Shown: positions 46,014 through 55,366, counted from the stretch's first letter. The stretch: 64,000 bases of DNA from Pedobacter cryotolerans (GCF_005116475.1 NZ_SWBO01000007.1:1-64000); one strand, 5' to 3'. The notes: generated by a model not told the origin, from the sequence alone. Translations and numbers: made by a program.

Positions 46014-46616
46014 ATGGACACAAAGACTTTACCAGTTTTAGATGCAGCTCAGATTAGAGTTTTAGGTGCTTTAATGGAAAAAAGCAAAACTACACCAGAT
46101 TATTATCCAATGACTTTGAACGGATTAGCTGCTGCTTGTAACCAGAAAACATCTCGTAAACCCGTGGTGCAATATGATGAGAGTACCATATCAACTGCGC
46201 TAAATTCTTTAAAAATTGCAGGATTAATCTCTACTGCAACTGGTGGTTCTATACGTAATATTAAATATAAACACAATTTCGCTATTGTATTTCCTGTTTT
46301 ACCGAGCGAAGTTGCTATAATGTGTCTGTTATTTTTACGTGGCCCACAAACCCCTGGCGAAATTAATACCAACTCTGGCAGATTATACGAGTTTGAAACT
46401 TTAGAGGAAGTTAATGAAGTTTTAGAAAAACTAGCCAGCGAAGGCTACATTAAACAGTTGCCAAAACGCCCCGGACAAAAAGAGCAACGTTACATGCATT
46501 TATTTGCAGGCGATATAGAATTTATCGAAGAAGATTATGCTTCAGATGAAAGTCCTGCGAAATCAAATAGTCAATTAGAGGAAAGAGTTATTAAATTAGA
46601 AACCGAGCTAGCATAA
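46014..46616 (+). CDS. YceH/DUF480-family protein with a premature stop
   Basis: 200 residues. Two winged-helix domains typical of DUF480: LDAAQIRVLGALMEKSKTTP with YPMTLNGLAAACNQKTSRKP, and FLRGPQTPGEINTNSGRLYE with LPKRPGQKEQRYMHLF. The frame stops at TAA 46614-46616. The very same frame then continues LKENLAKLMAELGVE to TAG at 46662-46664, the usual C-terminal coiled coil. A single C-to-T change (CAA to TAA) would explain this. The lost 16 residues are probably not essential for the core fold. Confidence 0.9.
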   Translation: MDTKTLPVLDAAQIRVLGALMEKSKTTPDYYPMTLNGLAAACNQKTSRKPVVQYDESTISTALNSLKIAGLISTATGGSIRNIKYKHNFAIVFPVLPSEVAIMCLLFLRGPQTPGEINTNSGRLYEFETLEEVNEVLEKLASEGYIKQLPKRPGQKEQRYMHLFAGDIEFIEEDYASDESPAKSNSQLEERVIKLETELA

Positions 46617-46712
46617 CTTAAAGAAAACTTAGCTAAATTAATGGCCGAACTTGGTGTTGAATAGTAAGAGTAAAACCATATAAGAAATATAAGTTTCATA
46701 TAAGATAAATTG

Positions 46713-47117
46713 TTAATATAGTTCTTCGTATAATTCATTTACATAGGTTTTCTGACCTTCCTTAAAAATATGCGAACAATTAAAATTTATCATTAATCCT
46801 ATTGGTAATTTCAATAACTTCATATATGTCATTAGCTGTGCGATATGAATCGGCAGAACCGTATCAACTGATTTAAACTCAACAATTAGAGCGTTTTCTA
46901 CTAAAAGATCACATCTTAAATCGACAACTAGATTTAATCCTTTATAATTTACAGGAATTAATAATTCTGTATTAAAATTAATCTTTCTTAAAATAAGCTC
47001 ATGAACCATACATTTATGGTATACACTTTCTAATAAACCCGGCCCTAAAGTTTTATGAACTTCAATTGCGGTACCATTAACTTTATAAATTAAATCTGTT
47101 AGGTATGATTTTGTCAT
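46713..47117 (-). CDS. GxxExxY-family protein
   Basis: 134 residues. The family signature GPGLLESVYHKCM is near residues 25-37, followed by DLRCDLLVENALIVEFKSVD, in which the acidic residues and Lys resemble a PD-(D/E)xK nuclease core, and a final MTYMKLLKLPIGLMINFN segment. The family is common in Bacteroidota; its role is not established, though relatives occur as inserts in rRNA genes in other phyla. It stands alone in opposite orientation to its neighbours. Confidence 0.9.
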   Translation of the reverse strand: MTKSYLTDLIYKVNGTAIEVHKTLGPGLLESVYHKCMVHELILRKINFNTELLIPVNYKGLNLVVDLRCDLLVENALIVEFKSVDTVLPIHIAQLMTYMKLLKLPIGLMINFNCSHIFKEGQKTYVNELYEELY

Positions 47118-47304
47118 CTCTTTATAGTTTTATAAAACAATATAATGAGACAAAATAACCATTAAAAATTATCCAATAATTAATTATATATATTTAACAT
47201 TCAGTTAATTAAATTAATTATGACATAGAATTTTTTACTTCATTAAGCACAAGAAATGAATGAAAAAACTTATATTTTCTTATATGCCTTATATGGTTCA
47301 AAAC

Positions 47305-48084
47305 CTACACAAACCTCTTGATAATCCTTAACTTATGCGTATATTTCGCTAGCTCTACATTATAAATCCCTTGATCGTCTATCGGGTCAATCCGTACCAT
47401 ACCAGCCGAATGGACGATTTCTGAATTGCTTAACATCATTCCAACGTGGGTAATTTTTCCTTCTTCATTATCAAAAAAAGCTAAATCACCCAATTGTGCT
47501 GCTGCTAAAAAATCAACGGTATCACCATCTTGAGCTTGTTGTGATGCATCTCGTTTAAGCGAAACTCCATTTAATTTATAAACAGCTTGCACAAATCCAG
47601 AGCAATCAATTCCAAAAAAGGTTCTTCCTCCCCATGAATATGGAGTATTTAAAAAAAACTTAGCCGTTTCTTCAACATTTAATGTAAAATCAACTTTGTT
47701 TGGGATAAAAGGTTTTGAGGTTACCATAAATTCATTTTCACCAATAAAGCAGTTACCATTGTTAAAATACGGTAATGTACTTCCTGGACTTAAATAAAAT
47801 TTAGTACCATTAGATGCTATAACCGTATTATCTAATTGGGCTGGCGTTAAATATTGGTAAGCTTGCTCATCATTAAATTGCAGATCTGTAATTTTTTGGA
47901 GTTGTTTGTAATCCATCCAACCTTCATAATTATCATGTTTAGTTACAATTAAACACCATTTTTCTGTTTTTTCTAAAACTGTAACCCGATCTCCGAATAA
48001 AATCTGAGAAACAATTTCACTTCGATCCGAAGGTTCTTTTCTTATTGGTGCAACCGCAATTCTACAAACGTGATAATTATCCAT
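47305..48084 (-). CDS. NlpC/P60 (C40) peptidase with bacterial SH3 domains
   Basis: 259 residues. Two SH3-like domains occupy residues 1-125 (VAPIRKEPSDRSEIVSQILF and the WCLIVTKHDNYEGWMDY strand). The C40 peptidase domain follows, with the nucleophile in GIDCSGFVQAVY (Cys about 155), His in GKITHVGMMLSN and the third residue in HSAGMVRID. It cuts peptide stems of peptidoglycan, usually gamma-D-Glu-diamino acid bonds. There is no signal peptide visible, so it probably acts on recycled muropeptides in the cytoplasm or is exported by another route. Confidence 0.92.
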   Translation of the reverse strand: MDNYHVCRIAVAPIRKEPSDRSEIVSQILFGDRVTVLEKTEKWCLIVTKHDNYEGWMDYKQLQKITDLQFNDEQAYQYLTPAQLDNTVIASNGTKFYLSPGSTLPYFNNGNCFIGENEFMVTSKPFIPNKVDFTLNVEETAKFFLNTPYSWGGRTFFGIDCSGFVQAVYKLNGVSLKRDASQQAQDGDTVDFLAAAQLGDLAFFDNEEGKITHVGMMLSNSEIVHSAGMVRIDPIDDQGIYNVELAKYTHKLRIIKRFV

Positions 48085-48180
48085 AATAAATTTAAATATC
48101 CAAAAATAATGATAAACATCACAACCTAAACATTTAACTTTTTTATTTGTTAATTTTATACAACTCTAAAAGCTAAACAC

Positions 48181-48624
48181 ATGGATTTCAAAAAGATATT
48201 AATTGCAGTTGACAATAGTACCTGCTCAGAAAAAGCCGCTAAAACTGGCTACGAAATGGCAGTCAAATTTGGGTCGGATGTAGCACTTCTGAATATTATT
48301 GAGCCTGCACCTGCTACCGTAAATCCTGATTATACGTTAGCTCCAGTTTTTATGGAAATGTATGACAATAGCGAAGATAACAGTCAGAAATTATTAACTG
48401 AAATTTCTAATAAGTATGGAAATGGAGTTGCAACCACCTATTTAACAAGTTTAGATACGGCCACACATGGCATTATACAACAAGCAGAGGAATGGGGTGC
48501 AGATTTAATTGTAATTGGCACCCACGGCAGAACTGGCTTATATCATTTTTTAATGGGTAGCGTAGCAGAACATGTAGCAAGAAAAGCGGCTTGTCCTGTT
48601 TTAATTGTACCTAATAAAGATTAA
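48181..48624 (+). CDS. Universal stress protein UspA family
   Basis: 147 residues, single Usp domain. It begins with KKILIAVDNSTCSEKAAKTG; the ATP-binding motif is at the end, GTHGRTGLYHFLMGSVAEHV followed by CPVLIVP. Such proteins bind ATP and accumulate under stress. It is a single-gene unit, closed by a hairpin and inverted repeats. Confidence 0.93.
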   Translation: MDFKKILIAVDNSTCSEKAAKTGYEMAVKFGSDVALLNIIEPAPATVNPDYTLAPVFMEMYDNSEDNSQKLLTEISNKYGNGVATTYLTSLDTATHGIIQQAEEWGADLIVIGTHGRTGLYHFLMGSVAEHVARKAACPVLIVPNKD

Positions 48625-48625
48625 T

Positions 48626-48745
48626 CAGTTTTCAGTTGACAGTTTTCAGTTGACAAAGAAATCTGCTAGCATAAAAAAAGAGACTTTAAATTAAATCTCT
48701 TTTTTGTATTATTAATTGAAAATTGTCAACTGAAAACTGTTAACT
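48626..48745. repeat. Inverted repeat with internal terminator between UspA and ferredoxin genes
   Basis: Two copies of CAGTTTTCAGTTGACA at the left (48626-48656) face TTGTCAACTGAAAACTGTTA at the right (48723-48742). Inside lies a hairpin AAAAAGAGACTTTAA/TTAAATCTCTTTTTT (48673-48705) that works as a bidirectional terminator for the convergent genes. The CAGTTTTCAGTTGAC words are also typical of dispersed repeats in this group. Confidence 0.6.
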
Positions 48746-49094
48746 ATCCTTCTTGGTGTAACCAAGCTTTTTTAGCCAATAGTTCTTCTTCAGTTTCTCT
48801 AACATCTTCATCATCTACGCAACAATCTACTGGGCAAACTGCCGCACATTGAGGTTCATCATGAAAACCTTTACATTCTGTACATTTATCAGAAACGATG
48901 TAGTAAACCTCATCTGAAACTGCATCTTGAGATGCACCAGCATCCATTTGCGATCCACCAAAATCAATTATACCATCTAAATTGGTACCATCAGAAAATC
49001 GCCAAGCTGTACCTGCATCATAAATTGCATTATTTGGGCATTCTGGCTCGCATGCTCCACAATTAATGCACTCGTCTGTTATTTTAATTGCCAT
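48744..49094 (-). CDS. 4Fe-4S dicluster ferredoxin
   Basis: 116 residues. It has two cluster motifs: [12 protein letters not shown] (residues 9-20) and [18 protein letters not shown], the second widened by an insert typical of Bacteroidota/Chromatium-type ferredoxins; the long insert between the two motifs contains [20 protein letters not shown]. It is a low-potential electron carrier in the cytoplasm. It is divergent from the acyl-CoA reductase gene across 77 bases, which may reflect a shared redox role. Confidence 0.93.
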   Translation of the reverse strand: MAIKITDECINCGACEPECPNNAIYDAGTAWRFSDGTNLDGIIDFGGSQMDAGASQDAVSDEVYYIVSDKCTECKGFHDEPQCAAVCPVDCCVDDEDVRETEEELLAKKAWLHQEG

Positions 49095-49171
49095 GTCTTC
49101 GTGTATATCTTTTGCTAAGTTTAACTTTGCACTGCAAATATAACAATAATCGATTTAAAATAGTTCTAAAT

Positions 49172-50197
49172 ATGTCATCGTTGTCACTAACAAAAGAAAA
49201 AATTATCATTTCCTTAATTAAACTCAGCGGGTTTATGAGTAATCCGAGTGAAGATTTTGTAGCGATGATGCATGCTGCTAAAAATAGCAATGGATGGTTT
49301 ACCATAGATGAAGTTGAAAGAGCAATCTCATCATTAGCTAAAATGTTGAACAAAAAAGACTTGGAACAATGGTTTGAAAACATTTCCATCAGTCAAAATC
49401 CTAAAAAAGTGGGTTTAATATTGGCAGGAAACATTCCTTTGGTTGGTTTCCATGATGTTTTATGTGTTTTAGCAACAGGAAATATAGCTGTGATCAAAAT
49501 GTCATCATCTGATGATAAGCTATTGCCAGCATTATTAAAAGAGTTAATTTCTATTGAGCCTGCTTACGCAAGTCAAATTGAATATGCAGAGCGATTAAAA
49601 GATTTTGATGCGATAATTGCAACAGGTAGTAATAATACTTCTCGTTATTTCGATTATTATTTTAGCAAAGTTCCAAATATCATCCGTAAAAATAGAAATA
49701 GTGTTGCCGTTTTAAGGGGTGATGAAACATCTGAAGAATTAGAAAATTTAGGCCACGATATTTTTGACTATTTTGGTTTAGGCTGCAGAAACGTTTCAAA
49801 AATTCATATCCCAACTGGTTATGATTTAAAATATTTTTTTGAGCCAATAGAAAAACATCAGGCTATTATTAACCATTTCAAATACAACAATAATTACGAT
49901 TATAACAAATCAATTTATTTGGTAAATGGAGTAAAACATTTTGACAATGGTTTTTTGTTAGTTAAGGAAGATGAAAATTTTGTTTCGCCTTTGGCTGTTC
50001 TTTTCTACGAAGAATATAAAAACATCAACTTTGTTGAAGAAAAATTAATAACTCAGGAAGAACAAATTCAATGCGTTGTTACTAACTTAGATTTAAAAAT
50101 TAATAAAGAAAAGATTGGTTTTGGAGATAGCCAAAATCCTAAACTATGGGATTATGCGGACAATGTTAATACAGTAGACTTTCTGCTTAAACTCTAA
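49172..50197 (+). CDS. LuxC-type acyl-CoA reductase
   Basis: 341 residues if started at MSSLSLTKEKIIISLIKLSG; a farther ATG (49088) would overlap the divergent ferredoxin gene and adds unlikely sequence. The LuxC/aldehyde-dehydrogenase-like domain shows NIPLVGFHDVLCVLATGNIA with VIKMSSSDDKLLPALLKELI, IIATGSNNTSRYFDYYFSKV, and the catalytic Cys in FGLGCRNVSKIHIP. It would reduce acyl-CoA (or acyl adenylate) to the aldehyde. The substrate is unknown; no luxAB genes are present here. Confidence 0.88.
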   Translation: MSSLSLTKEKIIISLIKLSGFMSNPSEDFVAMMHAAKNSNGWFTIDEVERAISSLAKMLNKKDLEQWFENISISQNPKKVGLILAGNIPLVGFHDVLCVLATGNIAVIKMSSSDDKLLPALLKELISIEPAYASQIEYAERLKDFDAIIATGSNNTSRYFDYYFSKVPNIIRKNRNSVAVLRGDETSEELENLGHDIFDYFGLGCRNVSKIHIPTGYDLKYFFEPIEKHQAIINHFKYNNNYDYNKSIYLVNGVKHFDNGFLLVKEDENFVSPLAVLFYEEYKNINFVEEKLITQEEQIQCVVTNLDLKINKEKIGFGDSQNPKLWDYADNVNTVDFLLKL

Positions 50198-50278
50198 TTC
50201 TAAAACATTTAATTACACAACAATACCACAACAGCATTTATTTTCAATTAAAAAGAAGTATAATTTTATCTACATTGT

Positions 50279-52198
50279 ATGAAATTTTTGTTTCAATTGA
50301 AAAAATCATCCTTAAAATACTTTATAATTCTAATTTTATTAAATGCTACAACAATAGTTAAAGCACAAGTTTGTTCAGGTACATTAGGCGATCCTGTTAT
50401 TAATATTGATTTTGGCAGAGGAACTACAACATTTGGCCCTCAAATTAGTGAAACAAACTATAGATATGTTGCGGGAACTCCAGACGATGGTTGGTATACC
50501 ATTGTTAAAACGAGTGCTGGACTAAATTCTGGTTGGCATCAAAATGTAATTAATAGAACACCAAATGACCCGAACGGTTATTTTATGCTCGTAAATGCGA
50601 ACAATGACCCAGGTGTTTTCTATCAAACTACAGTAAGTAATCTTTGTCCAAACACAACTTATGAGTTTGCAGCATGGGTTATAAATATTTTAAGAAATAG
50701 TGGCGTGAAGCCTAAAATTAGATTTACAATCACAAATAACGGCCTTCCAATTGCAGGTGGTGATGTTTCTACTGGAGAAATTCTAGAAGGTTCTGCTACC
50801 AATTGGATTAAGTACGGTACAACATTTAAAACACCTGTAAATGTTGGTACAATAGCCTTAACCATGACAAATGAAAATCCTGGAGGTGTAGGTAATGATT
50901 TAGGTATAGATGACATTACATTTAGACCATGTGGACCAAACATAAGTTCTACAGTTAACAACTCTGGCATTAATGCAAATCTTTGTGCTGGCGAAAGCGG
51001 CAGTTTCAACCTTTCATCAACAGTTTCTTCTGGCTACAATGATCCCGTTTACCAATGGCAAGAGTTTATTGGTAATAACTGGGTAAATATTGCCGGAGAA
51101 ACCACAACTCAAACCACAAGAGTTTTCACCAATGCACAGGTTGGGTTATACCAATATCGTTTAGCTGTTGCAGAAAACGGAAATATAAATTCTGCGAATT
51201 GTAGAGTTTCATCAGCAACCTTAACGATAAATGTAAATGCCAAACCAACTCCCATAGCAACAAACAGTGGGGTCGCCTGCGAAGGAAGCACTGTTCAACT
51301 TAACGTAGATCAAGGTGTTTCCTTTGTTTGGACAGGTCCTAATAGTTTTTCTTCAACATTGCAGAACCCCCAAATTCCAAACGTTACTACGGCAAGTATA
51401 GGCACCTATCAAGTTACCGTAACCAGTGCTGCTGGTTGTGTTGCTACTACCTCTACACCAGTAAACGTTTTGCCAGTTGTAAATGCAAACATTAACATCA
51501 CTAACACCACAATTTGCGAAAATCAATCGGTTAATTTAGTGGCTAGCGGTGGTACAACTTATACTTGGTTACCTACAGAAGGTTTATCTAATTCTGCTAT
51601 TGCAAATCCAATAGCTTCTCCACAACAAACTACTAAATACACAGTCAACATTTCTAATGGAGCTTGCTCTGAAACTAGAGAAGTTACAATTACAGTCTTA
51701 AAAAATGCTAATGCTAATGCAGGTGATGATAAAAAAATGTTAGTTGGCCAATCTGTTGTGTTAGAAGGAGCAGTTTCAGGTGATAACATTACCTATTTAT
51801 GGTCGCCAATAGATTATTTAGATGACCCAACAAAGTTAAATCCGATTGCAAACCCTCCTACTGATATCACTTATACATTAACCGTACAATCAAGTTGTAA
51901 TGTTAGTACAGATGATGTTTTTGTAAAAGTTTATCCCAAAATAGAAATTCCAAATACTTTTACACCAAACGGCGATGGTGTGAACGATACTTGGAATATT
52001 CCTTCAATATCTGCGTTCGAAAAGCCAAAGTTACAAGTGATCAATAGAAATGGACAATTAGTTTACGAAACTAGAAATACCGAACCTTGGGATGGAAAAT
52101 CTCGAGGTAAAAATGTGCCTGTTGGCGTATATTATTACAATCTTTACCTTAATGAAGATTTTAAATTATATTCTGGATGGGTTATGCTTACCAGATAA
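50279..52198 (+). CDS. T9SS type-B cargo protein with gliding-motility-type C-terminal domain
   Basis: 639 residues. A signal peptide is at the N-terminus (YFIILILLNATTIVKAQ). A beta-rich domain follows (residues about 30-220, with a CBM-like motif in NDPGVFYQTTVSNLCPNTTY and GIDDITFRPC), then several Ig/PKD-like repeats (TPIATNSGVACEGSTVQLNV, NINITNTTICENQSVNLVAS). The C-terminal about 85 residues (IPNTFTPNGDGVNDTWNIPS to GVYYYNLYLNEDFKLYSGWV) form the CHU_C type-B sorting domain that directs secretion via the type IX system. Probably a cell-surface adhesin or structural protein. Confidence 0.92.
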   Translation: MKFLFQLKKSSLKYFIILILLNATTIVKAQVCSGTLGDPVINIDFGRGTTTFGPQISETNYRYVAGTPDDGWYTIVKTSAGLNSGWHQNVINRTPNDPNGYFMLVNANNDPGVFYQTTVSNLCPNTTYEFAAWVINILRNSGVKPKIRFTITNNGLPIAGGDVSTGEILEGSATNWIKYGTTFKTPVNVGTIALTMTNENPGGVGNDLGIDDITFRPCGPNISSTVNNSGINANLCAGESGSFNLSSTVSSGYNDPVYQWQEFIGNNWVNIAGETTTQTTRVFTNAQVGLYQYRLAVAENGNINSANCRVSSATLTINVNAKPTPIATNSGVACEGSTVQLNVDQGVSFVWTGPNSFSSTLQNPQIPNVTTASIGTYQVTVTSAAGCVATTSTPVNVLPVVNANINITNTTICENQSVNLVASGGTTYTWLPTEGLSNSAIANPIASPQQTTKYTVNISNGACSETREVTITVLKNANANAGDDKKMLVGQSVVLEGAVSGDNITYLWSPIDYLDDPTKLNPIANPPTDITYTLTVQSSCNVSTDDVFVKVYPKIEIPNTFTPNGDGVNDTWNIPSISAFEKPKLQVINRNGQLVYETRNTEPWDGKSRGKNVPVGVYYYNLYLNEDFKLYSGWVMLTR

Positions 52199-52247
52199 AA
52201 TCTATTTTTAAGTTCTATTATCAGCTAGAAATGCTATTTTTGGACAA

Positions 52248-52451
52248 ATGTATATCATAAAAGTAAAGGGCATTGCCAAAATACCAGATTATGTGCAGCT
52301 TAGAGATGAGAAATTTACACTCTTGGCTTACTTTAGGGTAGATAGACCTGATAAATCGTTAGATAAATTAGGTTTAGGCGACAAGCAAGATCAGATTATG
52401 CATATTATTAATAACTTACCTTTTGGGCAAGTAACGAAATTGGAGATTTAA
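52248..52451 (+). CDS. 67-residue conserved protein upstream of ftsE
   Basis: A small soluble protein (KVKGIAKIPDYVQLRDEKFT, then DRPDKSLDKLGLGDKQDQIM and NNLPFGQVTKLEI). It lies one base before the ftsE start. I recall this type from Bacteroidota, where it is sometimes annotated as an aldolase fragment, but nothing here supports an enzyme. The tight spacing suggests a link with FtsE. Function unknown. Confidence 0.75.
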   Translation: MYIIKVKGIAKIPDYVQLRDEKFTLLAYFRVDRPDKSLDKLGLGDKQDQIMHIINNLPFGQVTKLEI

Positions 52452-52452
52452 A

Positions 52453-53136
52453 ATGGCAGAAAATATAGTTATCAACCTACAAAAAGTAGATGTTTTTCAG
52501 CAAAAGCATTTAGTGTTATCAAACGTAAATTTAGACATAGCCAAAGGCGAGTTTGTGTTTTTAATTGGGCAAACTGGCTCAGGAAAAAGTAGTTTGCTTA
52601 AAATTATTTATGGCGATTTACATATTGGAAACGGAAATGGTGCTGTTGCAGGTTTTGATTTAAAGAATTTAGCAGAAAAAGATGTACCGTATTTACGCAG
52701 AAAATTAGGGATTGTTTTTCAAGATTTTCAGTTGTTAAGTGATAGAACAATTGAGCAAAATTTAGAATTTGTATTAAAAGCTACAGGCTGGGACGATAAA
52801 AACCTAATTAACGAACGCATTAAGGACGTTTTGGAGAAAGTTGGTTTGCGTTCTAAAATTAAAAAAATGCCACATGAAATTTCTGGTGGCGAGCAACAAC
52901 GCGTTGTAATTGCTAGAGCATTATTAAACAACCCAGAAATTATTTTGGCTGATGAACCTACCGGAAATTTAGATCCAGAAACATCTGAAGAAATTGTATT
53001 ACTATTGAAGCAAATTAGTCAAAGCGGTACTGCAGTTTTAATGGCCACACACGATTACCACATCATTCGTACTTTCCCATCACGTATTATTAAATGCGAA
53101 GGTGGTGTAGTTCATGAGGATGCACAAATTACATAG
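52453..53136 (+). CDS. ftsE: Cell-division ABC ATPase FtsE
   Basis: 227 residues. Walker A GQTGSGKSS at about residues 37-45, Q-loop in LGIVFQDFQLLSDRTIEQNL, signature SGGEQQRV, Walker B EIILADEPTGNLDPETSEEI and H-loop in MATHDYHII. The FQDFQLL and TGNLD words are typical of FtsE, the ATPase that works with FtsX to switch on peptidoglycan hydrolases at the septum. ftsX is not adjacent, as often in Bacteroidota. It follows the 67-residue gene. Confidence 0.9.
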   Translation: MAENIVINLQKVDVFQQKHLVLSNVNLDIAKGEFVFLIGQTGSGKSSLLKIIYGDLHIGNGNGAVAGFDLKNLAEKDVPYLRRKLGIVFQDFQLLSDRTIEQNLEFVLKATGWDDKNLINERIKDVLEKVGLRSKIKKMPHEISGGEQQRVVIARALLNNPEIILADEPTGNLDPETSEEIVLLLKQISQSGTAVLMATHDYHIIRTFPSRIIKCEGGVVHEDAQIT

Positions 53137-53161
53137 TCAATTCTGACAAAATTTTACAATT

Positions 53162-53208
53162 CAGCCATTCTGTTCAGTTATTTTACACTTAAACTGACAG
53201 CATGGCTG
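53162..53208. promoter_or_regulatory. Inverted repeat upstream of grpE
   Basis: CAGCCATTCTGTTCAGTT at 53162 pairs with AACTGACAGCATGGCTG ending at 53208, with one bulged base. It lies just upstream of the sigma54-like promoter at 53219-53235. It may be an activator-binding site or the ftsE terminator, though no T run follows on the plus strand. Confidence 0.5.
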
Positions 53209-53218
53209 ATTTTAGTTA

Positions 53219-53235
53219 TTGGCAAAACTTTTGAG
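53219..53235 (+). promoter_or_regulatory. Sigma54-like promoter of grpE-dnaJ
   Basis: TTGGCAAAACTTTTGAG has GG at 53221-53222 and the TTG of the -12 box ending at 53233, so the distance between the two G positions is 12, as in sigma54 promoters (TGGCAC-N5-TTGC). The C of GC is replaced by A. Transcription would start about 53245, 20 bases before the grpE ATG. Confidence 0.5.
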
Positions 53236-53264
53236 TTTGAACAAAAAACACGCACATAAAAAAC

Positions 53265-53849
53265 ATGTTTAATAAGAAGAAAAAGGAAGAAGAACCAATT
53301 GTAGAGAACAATCAGGTTGAGCAAGAAATAGCTGATGTGCAGACTGAAGCGATAGAAGAAAACTCGACAGAAACCGTTGAAGAACCTATTATAGAACTTT
53401 CATTAGAAGAAAAACTACAACAAGAAAACAGCAATTTAAACGATAAATATCTTCGTTTGTTTGCCGAGTTCGATAATTATAAACGTAGAACACAAAAAGA
53501 ACGCGTTGAGTTATTGCAAACTGCTGGTAAAGATGTAGTTATTTCTTTATTACCTGTTCTTGATGATTTTGAGCGTGCTTTAAAAGCTACCGAAAATGCA
53601 ACTGAAGTTAATGCAATTCGCGAAGGTGTAATGCTAGTACAAACTAAACTTAAAAGCATTTTAGGCCAAAAAGGTTTAAAAGAAATGGAAAGTTTAAACA
53701 CTGTTTTTGATACAGATATACATGAGGCAATTACTAAAATACCAGCACCAAATGATGATTTGAAAGGTAAAGTAGTTGATGAATTAGAAAAAGGCTATAC
53801 CCTTAACGATAAAGTAATTCGCTTTGCGAAAGTGGTAGTTGGAGCATAA
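53265..53849 (+). CDS. grpE: Nucleotide exchange factor GrpE
   Basis: 194 residues. An acidic disordered N-terminus (VENNQVEQEIADVQTEAIEE) is followed by the long dimerising helix (EKLQQENSNLNDKYLRLFAE and YKRRTQKERVELLQTAGKDV) and the beta-wing domain ending with NDKVIRFAKVVVG. It releases ADP from DnaK. It is co-directional with dnaJ, 90 bases downstream; dnaK is not in the window. The spacer contains repeats of ATTGAATTATAGAATG words. Confidence 0.96.
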   Translation: MFNKKKKEEEPIVENNQVEQEIADVQTEAIEENSTETVEEPIIELSLEEKLQQENSNLNDKYLRLFAEFDNYKRRTQKERVELLQTAGKDVVISLLPVLDDFERALKATENATEVNAIREGVMLVQTKLKSILGQKGLKEMESLNTVFDTDIHEAITKIPAPNDDLKGKVVDELEKGYTLNDKVIRFAKVVVGA

Positions 53850-53939
53850 ATATAATTATAGAATGAGAGAAGGATTGAATTATAGAATGGGCTTTTCATT
53901 CAATCATTCAAAATTCAGTCATTCAATTATTAAATAGAA

Positions 53940-55103
53940 ATGAGCAAAAGAGATTTTTACGATATACTTGGGGTTACCAAAAGCGCATCTGCGGAAGAAA
54001 TTAAAAAAGCCTACCGTAAGTTAGCTATTAAATATCACCCAGATAAAAACCCTGATGATAAATCTGCTGAAGATAAATTTAAAGAAGCAGCCGAAGCTTA
54101 TGAGGTTTTAAGTAACCCTGAAAAAAAACAACGTTATGATCAATATGGTCATTCAGGTGTTGGCGGTGCAGGCGGAGGTGGTGGCTATGGTGGCGGTGGC
54201 ATGAATATGGAAGATATCTTCAGTCAGTTTGGAGATATTTTTGGTAGTGGTGGTGGTAGCCCATTCGATAGCTTTTTCGGAGGTCAACAATCTCGAGGCG
54301 GAAGAAGAGTTTCAAAAGGAAGTAATTTACGTATCAAGGTAAAATTAACCCTCGAAGAAATTGCCAACGGTGCCGAGAAAAAGATAAAGGTAAACAAACA
54401 AATTGCTTGTAAAACTTGTGATGGTTCTGGGGCAAAAGATAAAGGCTCAGTAAGTACTTGTAAAACTTGTGGTGGTAGCGGTGCAGTACGCAGAGTTACC
54501 AATACCATTTTGGGCCAAATGCAAACTACAGCAACCTGCCCTACTTGCCAAGGTAGCGGGCAACAAATAACTGCCAAATGTGGTGCTTGCCATGGCGAAG
54601 GAACTGTACGCGGTGAAGAAACCATTACCATTAATATTCCAGCTGGTGTAAGCGAAGGTATGCAGTTGAGCATGGCTGGCAAAGGTAATGCTGCTCCAAA
54701 CAGTGGCGTACCAGGCGATTTAATTATTTTAATTGAAGAGTTGCCACACGATACTTTAAAACGTGAAGGAAACAACATCGTTTACGATTTACATGTAAGC
54801 ATTGTTGATGCTGCCTTAGGTTACAGTGCCGAAGTACCAACCATTGATGGTAAAGCAAAAATTAAAATTGAAGCGGGTACACAAAGTGGAAAATTATTGA
54901 GACTAAAAGGAAAAGGTATTCCTGAGGTAAACTCTTACCACCGTGGCGATCAAATTATACATGTAAACATTTGGACACCAAAAGTGCTAAACGCAGAAGA
55001 AAGAATAATTTTAGAAAAGTTGAAAGAGTCTCCGAACTTTAAACCACAACCTGGTAAAAATGATAAGAGTTTCTTCGATAAAATGAAAGAATATTTTGAG
55101 TAA
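53940..55103 (+). CDS. dnaJ: Chaperone DnaJ
   Basis: 387 residues. J domain at residues 3-68 with HPD in [15 protein letters not shown] Gly-rich region follows ([20 protein letters not shown]). The zinc domain has four CxxCxGxG units ([40 protein letters not shown]). The C-terminal substrate-binding domain (from [18 protein letters not shown]) and [17 protein letters not shown] tail close it. It delivers clients to DnaK and stimulates its ATPase. Terminator at 55123. Confidence 0.97.
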   Translation: MSKRDFYDILGVTKSASAEEIKKAYRKLAIKYHPDKNPDDKSAEDKFKEAAEAYEVLSNPEKKQRYDQYGHSGVGGAGGGGGYGGGGMNMEDIFSQFGDIFGSGGGSPFDSFFGGQQSRGGRRVSKGSNLRIKVKLTLEEIANGAEKKIKVNKQIACKTCDGSGAKDKGSVSTCKTCGGSGAVRRVTNTILGQMQTTATCPTCQGSGQQITAKCGACHGEGTVRGEETITINIPAGVSEGMQLSMAGKGNAAPNSGVPGDLIILIEELPHDTLKREGNNIVYDLHVSIVDAALGYSAEVPTIDGKAKIKIEAGTQSGKLLRLKGKGIPEVNSYHRGDQIIHVNIWTPKVLNAEERIILEKLKESPNFKPQPGKNDKSFFDKMKEYFE

Positions 55104-55122
55104 GAATTTATTCAAATAATTG

Positions 55123-55162
55123 AATAGCCTTAATGTCTTTAGATGTTAAGGCTATTTTTTTT
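55123..55162 (+). terminator. Rho-independent terminator after dnaJ
   Basis: AATAGCCTTAA and TTAAGGCTATT form an 11-base stem around a 12-base loop, followed by a T run. 20 bases after the dnaJ stop. Confidence 0.85.
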
Positions 55163-55204
55163 GCACTTTGCAACACTCCAAAAGAACTACTTCCATTAAA
55201 ATCT

Positions 55205-55266
55205 AAACCCGGTTGCAGTGGAAATCTCCCGATTCTTCATCGGGAATTGCAACGAAAGACGGGACT
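55205..55266. repeat. Dispersed repeat, AAACCCGGTTGCAG family
   Basis: AAACCCGGTTGCAGTGGAAAT at the left and ATTGCAACGAAAGACGGGACT at the right frame a TCCCGAT/ATCGGGA hairpin. The borders match those of the repeat at 41147-41233. It lies between the dnaJ terminator and the ABC gene. Confidence 0.65.
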
Positions 55267-55366
55267 GAAATAAGCAATGAAAATTCTTACCTTGCTTTTC
55301 TAAATATTTCAGTAACTATTTACTTGTTTCTACATCTAACTATTACTAAACTAAAACAAATTACAC

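Noticed and set aside
49088-49171. Longer start for the acyl-CoA reductase gene
   Set aside because: It would overlap the divergent ferredoxin start and adds a Leu/Cys-rich stretch not seen in the family.
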